A stretch of 64,000 nt of DNA, taken from the NCBI GenBank assembly GCA_003254905.1, contig QANU01068405.1, positions 1 to 64,000 of the forward strand. Direction: 5' to 3'. Position numbers and translations under genes: made by a program. Below are positions 47,501-58,300 of this stretch, in pieces (within the stretch, counting starts at the first letter, position 1; the number at the start of each line of letters is the position of its first letter). The stretch comes from Nissolia schottii. Lineage: Eukaryota; Streptophyta; Magnoliopsida; Fabales; Fabaceae. The notes under the pieces are model-generated. The model was not told the DNA's origin and ran no database searches. It was given only the letters and a program-made list of their open reading frames with translations.

Positions 47501-50500
47501 AGAGCCCTTCTATTCTGATGTTATGTATTCTAGATTATGTATTTGATATTTGATCTATGTACATATTATGTATATCTTATACTATGTGATCTTGTATGAT
47601 GGACCCAATGGATGTATATTACATGTTCTGATTATGATAATGTTATACGCTTCGTTATATTGTTCATTCTGACGCATGGCTCTATTTTAGTAATTATTCA
47701 ATGCAAACGAAAAGGTTAAAACGGGTCCATATTTTCTTAAGTAACTATTTTCAAAAGATAACAATGGACTGGACTAAGGTATTCCGACCAGGTAGAAAAC
47801 AACCTAGTGAGCATTGTTTACTACGTACGGGTAAACAGTTAGCTAGGGTGTTTCACGTATTTTAGCAAATTGACCAAAGACAAAAACCAAAATAAAAATT
47901 GAACAACAACAATGAAACAAAGAGGATAAAGATGAGTTGGAATAGTATAACACATGTTGTGCAAAAGTATAACACATATTGTGCAAAGCATTATCCTTAC
48001 AGGATTATCTCCACCTATCCTGAGAAATGCTTAATGGAAAAGCCTTGACAGGATTCCCTTTAGGATTAGATGTAGGTCACTTCAAAAACTCATCCATGTA
48101 GTCCCTAACACGTTGAGCTGTTATGTTAGGGCCTTTATCCAGTTGGGTCCAACATTTACCTTATTTATTATCATATCTATTACTATTATCTCTTTTAAAA
48201 AACAAAAGGATCAAATCAAATCTTGATTTGATTTAAATTAGGATTTCAAATCCCATCATCATCATCTAAAGATATGCAATGGAATGCATATATATGCATG
48301 TCACCTACCGTGTACAACAAGATATACAACGTCAGTACAACAAGATATACAATGTCAGTGTAGTCGCTTCATTTTGGAGAATTTTTGGCTCGTTGTGGTA
48401 TTTGTTGAATATTATTTTGTGCTTCGTTTTCAATGCAACTTTAGTTGTTTATTCCAGAAATTGTGGGTGTTAAGCTGGTAACCTCAGAATATTTTTATCT
48501 CCTATTTAGTTGTACTGCGTTTACCCTGTATGAGTCTTTTGAGTGTGTTGTTCTATTATTTATTTCACCATTTAAATAGTGAGTAGGCTTTCATTTTTGA
48601 GATTCCTTTCATGGAACTCTTTTGTTGTACTCATTGAAATTTTCATAGTGGAATTTTTTTGAACTAGGTCTCATGGTTTTTAGTCCCTCTCGTTGGGGGT
48701 TTTCGACGTTAAAAATTGATGTGTGCTCTCTGCTTTGCCTATTTATTTTTTGCGCTCTTGGATATATTGCTTGCCATATATTATGTTTCTTGTAGGTTCA
48801 ATTCTAGCAGGAAAGATTGTTATTTCAACTATGTGCTTGTGATTTTTCTACTGCATATACACGCCTTTTCCAACAGCTGGCATCACAGCTATTTTGGATC
48901 TTGGGAAAATTTACTTGATTGAATGATGGAGCCTAATTATGGTAGGATGATCTTTTTGAATAGCACTAATTACCACAAATGGAAAGGCAAGATGAAATAT
49001 CTACTCTTTCTGGAAAAAAAAAATTACATCTTCTCGTGTTTTCTACGTAGAAATCAAAAAATAAATCTGATGAAGACTGGGCTTTTGAGCATGAGATGGT
49101 TTGTGGTTTTATCCAACAATGGGTAGATGACAATATTTTGAATCATATTGTTAGTGATTCACATGTCAAGACTTTATGGGAAAAGTTTGAAAATTCATAT
49201 GCCTCCAAGACTAGGAACAACAAATTATTTTTGCTGAAGTAAGCTATGAATTTGAAGCATAAATAAGGTGCTTCTATTTCTAATACTTGGGTGATTTTCA
49301 AGGTTGTTTTGATCAATTGTCTGGCATGGGTATTAAATTTAAAGATAATGTTATAGGACTTTGTTTTGATCATCTACACAATTAGAGGTTTTGGTTACTG
49401 AAGACAGGGGAGAAGTAGAGACAAAGATAAGTGAAAAGGTCAAAGAGGTGAAAAAAAAGCACAAAAGTAAATTGAAGTCTAAGTACAGAAATTTTGACTG
49501 CGGTCATTATGGTAAAAAAGGTCATATTAAGAAGTTTTGCCATGAGTTGAAGAATGAGAAAAATGGTAACAAAGGTAATAGAGAAAAGAAGAATGATGGT
49601 AATGATGATCGTGTTGCTACCACTATCGATGGAGATCTGTTGATTGTTTGTGATCAAAATATGGTCAATGTTGCCTATGACAATTCTAGCTGTTGTTAAC
49701 GATGGTGCTAGTTTTCATGTACTTCAAGAAAAGATTTTTTTTTCTTTTTTTATACTCAAGGTAATTTTGGTGTGTTGAAGATGGGAAATAATAATACATC
49801 AAAGGTTCTTGACATTGTTATCATTTGCTTGGAAACTAGCAATGGAACAAAGTTAATTTTGAATAATGTCAAGTACGCACTGCACATCTGCTTACATCTG
49901 ATTTCTACTAGTGTTCTTGATGATGATGGCTATTTTAGTAACCTTGGTAATGGGCAGTGAAAGCTTACTAGGGGTTCTTTAGTTGTGGCAAGTGTAAGAA
50001 ATTTTCTGATTTATATTGGATGAAAGCTCCTATTTTTGTTGATGTTGTCAATTTTGTTGATTCTGAAAGTTTATCAGAATTATGGCATAAGAGGCTTAGC
50101 CACATCAGTGAGAAAGGACTAAACTGTTTGGCCAAAAAGAATTTCCTTGTAGATTTGAAGAGTGGGAAATTAGAAAAATGTGCTCATTGCTTGGCTAGAA
50201 AACAAAACAGAGTCAACTTCAAGAGCTATCCTCTTTCTAGAAAATTAGAGGTGCTTGAGTTAGTGCATTCAGATCTTTGTGGTCCTATGAATATTAAGAC
50301 TTTTGGCGATGCTTGTTACTTTGTTACATTTATTGATGATCATTCAAGAAAACTCTGGGTTTATGCTTTGAAGACTAAAGACCAGGTACTTGGTGTATTT
50401 AAACAATTTTAGGCTTCTGTTGAAAGAAAGACAAGAAAGAAACTAAAATGTATTCACCGATAATGGTGATGAGTATTGTGGACCGCTTGATGAATACTGC

Positions 50501-53500
50501 AAACAGCTAGGTATTTGACACCAGAAGAAGCCTCCCAAGACTCCTTAGCTCAATGGCTTGGCTAAAAGAATGAACAAGACTTTGATGGAAAGAGTCAGAT
50601 GTATGCTTTTTGAAGCTAAGTTACCTGGATCTTTTTAGGGTGAAGCTTTATATACTGTTGAGCATGTTATTAATTTATCTCCTATTATTGCTTTGCAGAC
50701 AGATGTGACAGAGTGTGATATTACGACCACTTATGTGTTTTTGGGTGCAAAGCATTTGTACATGTGGCAAAGGATGAAAGGTCCAAGTTAGATGTCAAGA
50801 TAAGACACTGTATCTTCATTGGTTATTACCATGATGAATTTGGCTACAGATTTTATGATCCTATTGCAAAGAAGCTTGTCCGAAGACGCAATGTTGTTTT
50901 CATGGAGGACTAGATCATTGAAGATATTGATAAAGCAGAAAAATTAGAGTCATCATGTTTTGATGGTTTAGTTGAGCTTGATCCAGTCCCTGATACTAAT
51001 ACAAATACGCCTGATGTAGCAAATCTTGACAATCATGTTGATGTCGAGAATCATATTCCAGATGAGTCAGTAGAGACTATTGATGATGATGTTGTTGATA
51101 ATGTTGATGAACCTATTGTTCCTATCAGTAGGTCTTCTAGACTGACTGTGCCCTCTACTCGTTACTCACCTGATGTATATGCGCTCCTCACTGTCGAGGG
51201 AAAACCTGAATGCTATGAAGAGGCTATGGAAAGCGAGCACAAGAAACAGCGGTTGCAACAATGGATAATGAGAGGAAATTATTGCTTGATAACCATACTT
51301 TTGAGCTGGTCAAGTTGCCCAACGATAAGAAAGCTTTGGAGAATTGATGGATTTACAAATTTAAGACTGAAGAGAATGGTTTTGTTCCATCATACAAAGC
51401 ATGATTAGTTTTCAAGGGCTACCGTTAGAGGAAGGGTATTAACTTTGATGAGATATTTTCTCCTGCTGTTAAAATGTCATCCATCCAAGTTATTCTTGGT
51501 TTGACAGCCAGTCTTGATTTAGAGCTTGAGCAAATAGATGTGAAAACCGCCTTCCTTCATGGTGATTTGGAGGATGAAATTACATGGAGTAGCCTGAAGG
51601 TTTCGTGGTGAAAGGTAAATAGGATTATGTTTGCAAGCTAAAGAAAAAGTTTGTATGGGCTAAAACAAGCCCCGAGGCAATGGTACAAGAAGTTTGAATC
51701 AGTTACGGTTCGACAAGGATTCAAGAAACTTTCGACCATTGTGTTTTTGTGCAGAAATTCTCCGATAATGATTTTATCATTTTATTGCTCTATGTTGATG
51801 ACATGTTAATTATAGGTCATAATATTTCTAAAAATTGACAAGTTAAAAAAAGGAGCTTAGCAAGTCTTTTGCAATGAAAGACTTGGGACTAGCAAGACAA
51901 ATTCTTGGCATGCACATTACTCGTGAAAAAGAAAAAGCTAAAGAGGTAAGCACTCCTCTGACTACACACTTTAGGCTTAGCACTAGACAGTCTCCTTCTA
52001 GTGATAAAGAAAAAGAAGATATGCAACGTGTTCCTTATGTTTCTACAATAGGGAGTTTGATGTATGCAATGGTTTGCACTAGGCCTGATATAGCTCATGT
52101 AGTTGGTGTTGTCAGTCATTTTCTTTTCAATCTTAGTATTGAGCATTAGAAAGCTGTGAAGTGGATTTTGAGATATTTCCGTAGCACTTCTAATTTGAAG
52201 CTTGTTTTGGGGATTGATAAACCCGTTTTTAGTGGTTATACTGATTCAGACATGGCAAGGGATATTGATTCCAAGAAATCTACTTCTGGTTATTTGATCA
52301 CCTTTGCAAGGGGAGTTGTGGCCTGAAAATCTAAGTTGCAAAAGTGTGTTGCACTATCCACAACTGAGGCTGAGTTCATTGTTGTTAATGAAGCTTGCAA
52401 AGAGTTGCTTTGAATGAAGAAATTTGTCCAAGAACTCGGTTTACTCAAGAGAGGTATATTTTATTTTGCGATAGACAGAGTGTTATACATCTTGGCAAGA
52501 ATTCCACTTTCCATGGAAGATCTAAGCTTATTGATACTCGGTATCATTGGATACGCGATGTTCTGAATCCTAAGGTGATGGAGCTTGAAAAGGTTTACAT
52601 AGATAATAATGGTTCGGACATAATGACTAAGAGTTTACCACGAGGGAAGTGTGAAGATTGTCCCCACTTAATTCGGCGGGAGAGTATGTTGTGTTAAGGA
52701 CTCTATTGGGTCCAACACTTACTTTATTTATTACCATATCTATTATTATCTCATTTTAAAAAAAGATCAAATCAAATCTTTATTTGATTTAAATTAGGAT
52801 TTCAAATCCTATTATTATTATTATTATTATTGCATATATATGCATATCACTTGCCTGCCGCGTACAACAAGATATACAGCGTCAGGGCAACTGCTTCGTT
52901 TTGGAGAATTTTTGGCTCATTCTGGTATTTGTTGAGGATTATTTTGTGCTCTGTTTTCAATGTGAATTCAACTGTTTGTTTCAGAAATTGTGGCCGTTAA
53001 TCTAGTAACCTCAGAATATTTTTATCTCCTATTTAGTTGTACTGCTTTTACCCTGTGTGAGTCTTTTGAGTGTGTTGTTTTGTTATTTATTCCACCATTT
53101 TTAATAGTGAGTAGACTTTCGTCTTTGAGATTCTATTTGTGGAACTCTTTTGTTGTACTCATTGATATTTTCATAATGAATTTTTTTTGGATTAGGTATC
53201 ATGGTTTTTTGTCCCTCCCATTGGGAGGGGTTTGCACGTTAAAAGCTGATGTATGTTCTCTCTACTTTGCTTATTTAATTTTTGCACTCTTGGATATATT
53301 GCTTATCATATATTTCATTTCTCATATGTTCAATTCGAGCAAAAAAGGTTATTATTTCCACTGCGTGCTTGTGATTTTTCCGTTGCGCATTTTCCAACAT
53401 GAGAAACCAAATATGGACTAGACTTGGATTGTGCAAGTAACGAAGTTGGGGAATCCTCTGGGTGCATGTAGAGGAGAAGCAAATGAAGAAAATGAATCTT

Positions 53501-55286
53501 GATAATGTAATGAAAGGATTAGATAATGTAATCTAATGTGTGTGGTCAAATTGGTCAAAAGTTGCTTATGATTTAAGCTAAACCCAATAATCACTTAGCA
53601 GTCCAATTGACCAAGTCCAAAACAAGATGGTAATCAAACTTATGCAATTGGAGCACAATTGTATTCGGCTAGACCTAGGTCGCTATTACCACCTCAATAC
53701 CATAAGTATTAGTATTTTCTTAGGAACTAAGTTCATATGTATAAAGGTTTCTTAAGCAATGTAAAATTTTGGTTTTAACCAAAAAAAACATAAGACCAAG
53801 TTTAAAATATCTCAATGCCTATTATATAATCCATCAGTTCTTTGATGGATTGAATAATTAAATTGAACAAATTACAATAAAATAAAAAATTAAATTAAAT
53901 GAAAATCCAAGTTTGTATATTTTTTAACCTATGCTCAATGGTCAAAATCCTTACTTCTGGACACCAACAAAAGACAATTATCTAGAAGTCAGATAGTATA
54001 TCATTTATCACGATTCATATGTAATGAAAATAAAATGGAAAAAAATACTAACAAAAACAATGAAATGTTAGTGTGTTACCTTGTAGACAGGTCCAAAGCC
54101 ACCTTCCCCTATCTTATTTGAGAAAGAAAAGTGGTTAGTTGCCTCAAGAATAGTTTCAAAGTTGAATATATGTGCATCATCTCCTGTGCTCTCCTCATTG
54201 CTCTGTTCTCTTCTTTCGTTGTTTGCAACGGAGAATATAGTGTTTCCTTCCATATGATACACTAAATCTGTTCGCCTCTTTTGATTTTCAGCTGCATATC
54301 ATACGTGAAATTAATCTTAAACTCGGTGATATATGAATTACAGAGTAATTAAATAAAAGATGACTCTATCTGATTTCACGTGGTCTTACTTTAGAATCAA
54401 TTCAAACAAAATAAAAATTATTAGGAATTAATTTAAACCTCTTTCTTTGCGTTTTCTTCGTAACTTAAAGCACGTGAAGCATATGATGATTAGAAGTGTT
54501 CCTGCAACTGTTCCAATGATGATCCATATCTTACTTGTCTTCCCTGCACTAGAAACATGTGGCGATGTTAATGGATTGAGGCACCATTAATGCTAATAAT
54601 GTAAACCATTCTAATAGAGACACCAAGTCATGTTACTAGAAACAACAACTAGGTTTTTAGAGAAAATATTACCAGGTTTGGACAAACAAATTGCAACTTC
54701 AAAAGGACACTAATGCTTACATATACATAACGGTTTGTGGAAGCTCATGATATCATAGCAAAAGAAGATGAAATCGGTGATTAAAAATGATGATTATCAA
54801 ATTCTAATTCTATTGATGAGTACAAAAGCTTTATATACAAGGTATTACTAATTAACTATGCTATTAATCAAAGCTAACTATCTTGGATAATTTACTCAAC
54901 TAACTTTGTATAGTAATAACCGTTTCCTAACTAATTCTACCAATCAATAAATAACCTTCAAAGATTTGCTAAGTGTGAGTATACATGAAGTCCCATGTCA
55001 GTTTTTTTGTTTTTAATAAAAAAAAAAATACCTCAGTGAAAAGTATATATTTAAAATGACTCATAAACTCAATTAAATCAAGATGCAACATCCAATCTAC
55101 TTTGTGGTTTCTTACCGGCCTGTTAATTTAGATCTCCTGAAATTTTTTTATTTATCAACCACCTACCACCACCAAAAGGTTCGTCCTTCGCTTGTAAATG
55201 TCTTATATTTCATGTACAAATAACATTGTTTGTAACTAAACACGCATTTACCATTTGCTCCGGTATCGCGGAAGAAGAAAATCTGN

Positions 55287-55332
<46 letters not shown>

Positions 55333-58300
55333 GCATATATATGCATATCACCTGCCTGCCGCGTACAACAAGATATACAGCGTCAGGGCAGCTGCTTTGT
55401 TTTGGAGAATTTTTGGCTCATTCTGGTATATGTTGAGTATTATTTTGAGCTCTGTTTTCAACGTGACTTCAATTGTTTGTTCCAAAAATTGTGGCCGTTA
55501 ATCTGGTAACCTCAGAATATTTTTATCTCCTATTTAGTTGTACTGCTTTTACCCCATGTGAGTCTTTTGAGTGTGTTGTTTTGTTATTTATTCCACCATT
55601 TTAATAGTGAGTAGACTTTCATCTTTGAGATTCTTTTCGTGGAACTCTTTTGTTGTATTCATTGATATTTTCATAATGAATTTTTTCTGGATTAGGTATC
55701 ATGGTTTTTTGTCCCTCCCGTTGGGAGGGTTTGCACGTTAAAAGCTGGTGTATGCTCTCTCTACTTTGCTTATTTAATTTTTGCACTCTTGGATATATTG
55801 TTTACCATATATTTCGTTTCTCATAGGTTCAATTCAAGCAGAAAAGGTTATTATTTCCACTGCGTGCTTGTGATTTTTCCGTTGCGCATTTTCCAACATG
55901 AGAAACCAAATATGGTCTAGACTTGGATTGCGCAAGTAACGAAGTTGGGGAATCCTCTGGTTGCATGTAGAGGAGAAGCAAATGAAGAAGATGAATTTTG
56001 ATAATGTAATGAAAGGATTAGATAATGTAATCTAATGTGTGGTCAAATTGGTCAAAAGTTGCTTATGACTTAAGCTAAACCCAATAATCACTTAGCATTC
56101 CAGACCAAGTCCAAAACAAGATGGTAATCAAACTTATGCAATTGGAGCACAATTGTATTCGGTTAGGCCTAGGTCCCTATTACCACCTCAATACCATAAA
56201 TATTAGTATTTTCTTAGGAACTAAGTTCATATGTATAACGGTTTCTTAAGCAATGTAAAATTTTGGTTTTAACCAAAAAATCATAAGACCAAGTTTAAAA
56301 TATCTCAATGCCTATTATATAATCCATCAGTTCTTTGATGGATTGAATAATTAAATTGAACAAATTACAATAAAATAAAAAATTAAATTAAATGGAAATC
56401 CTAGTTTGTATATTTTTTAACCTATGCTCAATGGTCAAAATCCTTACTTCTAGACACCAGCAAAAGACAATTATCTAGAAGTCAGATAGTATATCATTTA
56501 TCAAGATTCATATGTCATGAAAATAAAATGGAAAAAAAATACTAACAAAAACAATGAAATGTTAGTATGTTTACCTTGTAGACAGGTCCAAAGCCACCTT
56601 CCCCTATCTTGTTTGAGAAAGAAAAGTTGTTAGTTGCCTCAAGAATAGTTTCAAAGTTGAATATATGTGCATCATCTCTTGTGCTCTCCTCATTACTCTG
56701 TTCTCTTCTTTCGTTGTTTGCAACGGAGAATATAGTGTTTCCTCCCATATCATACACTAAATTTGTTCGCCTCTTTCGATTTTCAGCTGCATATCATACA
56801 TGAAATTAATCTTAAACTCAGTGATATATGAATTACAGAGTAATTAAATTAAAGATGGCTCCATCTGATTTCACGTGGTCTTACTTTAGAACCAATTCTA
56901 ATAAAATCAATTCTAACAAAATAAAAAATTATTAGGAATTAATTTATACCTCTTCCTTTCCGTTTTCTTCGTAACTTAAAGCACGTGAAGCATGTGATGA
57001 TTAGAAGTGTTCCTGCAACTGTTCCAATGATGATCCATATCTTACTTGTCTTCCCTGCACTAGAAACTACATGTGGCGATGTTAATGGATTGAGGCACCA
57101 TTAATGCTAATAATGTAAACCACTCTAATAGAGACACCAAGCCATGTTAATAGAAACAACAACTAGGTTTTTAGACGAGAACAAACAAATTGCAACTTCA
57201 AAAGGACACTAATACTTACATATACACAACGGTTTGTGGAATTCTCTCTTCATGATCTCTTTCTCTCACTTCATATCTCACCACTTATATCTAACGAATT
57301 AAGTGATCTCTTGATTTAATTATTATAGATCCCTGACCTTTAACCTTCCCGTGAAATTCTATGACCAGTCTCCATTTATGATGATAATTATTGTGCGTCA
57401 TATTTAAAGTTGGATTGATTGTTAAGATACAGGGATTTTAGATAATTGTTTGCATTAAGATTTATGAACCGATAAATCTATACTCAAGCCCGAATGATAA
57501 AAACACGGATCAACACGAAGCACGGTTTCCCGAAATGGTAGTAGATAATATGCTACCATTTGGGATCCTAACAAGTATAGGTTTGATGGATTTAAAACAT
57601 TGGAAATTGGAGAGGGAGTAGCAAACAATGATTTGGTGCTAGAAGACAAAGTACAGATAGTTGAAGGACAACATATGGGAATGGGATGAAAATGATCAAT
57701 TTCTTCCCAAATTTGCTTAAACTGAGTGAATTAGGCAGAGATAGAGTTATCACCTTCTCTAAATGTCTTATATTCCATGTACAAATAACATTGTTTGTAA
57801 CTAAACACGCATTTACCATTTGCTCCGGTATCGGGGAAGAAGAAAATTTGACGCCCATTGACGCCATTATCCAGAAAGTTGCTCATTGCTCCTTTCCCCC
57901 ATATCTCGCAACCGGTTTGATCCTGCAGATTAGCATAAGAGAATGCCTCGCAGGAGCAGTTATCCAAGCACTTGATCCAACAATCGGAGATGGACAGATT
58001 CTCCCTCTCATCAAACTTGAACCCTTCCTTCGACATCAACCCCACGGAGTTGGAGCTTGGCAAGTACACGCCAGCATCTTCCCTGCACCTGGGCGACCCT
58101 GGCAAGGAACAACCGTTGAGAAAGTAGGCGGAGGCGCAGGAGTAAGAGGCACTACTGGCCCCGTTGATTGAGCCCCAGGGCGCCAGGCGGATGAAACCGA
58201 ATGCCGAAGCAGCATATGTGAAGTATGTCGCGTGACCATCTGAGAAGTATGTGAAATTGAAATCTCGGGCATAGATCGAGGACTTCAAGTTCTCGAAACT

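Larger units (their letters stand above)
44686..47855 (+). mobile_element. Chromovirus-like (Tekay-type) solo LTR in intron 3 of RLK gene B
   Basis: Starts TGTAACATCCCGC, ends GGGTGTTTCA, and is flanked by a perfect 5-bp duplication CGTAT (44681-44685 and 47856-47860). Unit A has the empty site GATGTGTATTTTAGC. 3170 bp. It starts about 100 bp upstream (in gene sense) of the kinase exon 4 acceptor, antisense to the gene. It contains a pyrimidine-rich block (45270-45600), a hairpin-word array (46350-46515) and TATTCTGTTATGCTG repeats (46830-46910). Confidence 0.8.
48119..53399 (+). mobile_element. Ty1/Copia retrotransposon in intron 3 of RLK gene B, broken
   Basis: Orthologous-by-duplication copy of the element at 15585-21278, more complete in pol. 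Parts seen: 5' LTR (48119-48875), primer-binding site TGGCATCACAGC (48878-48889; 10 of 12 to the initiator-Met tRNA type TGGTATCAGAGC), gag start (48923-49126), gag CCHC region (49391-49699), integrase (50020-50412), RT region (about 51400-52150), RNase H (52395-52697), 3' LTR (52687-53399). Left flank TGAGC, right flank TGAGA. Broken in many places; old. Confidence 0.85.
52810..57816. repeat. Internal 2.5-kb duplication carrying RLK exons 2 and 3
   Basis: 52810-55285 and 55287-57816 run in parallel (LTR end, intron, exon 3, exon 2, intron 1, exon 1 end) at an offset of about 2495-2500 bp. Intron 1 differs: the left copy has unit A-like sequence plus an LTR-like fragment; the right copy has an unrelated stretch at about 57300-57765. 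Confidence 0.75.

Noticed and set aside
57455-57649. 64-codon minus-strand frame in intron 1 of RLK gene B
   Set aside because: No recognisable domain, and it lies in a stretch absent from the paralogue.
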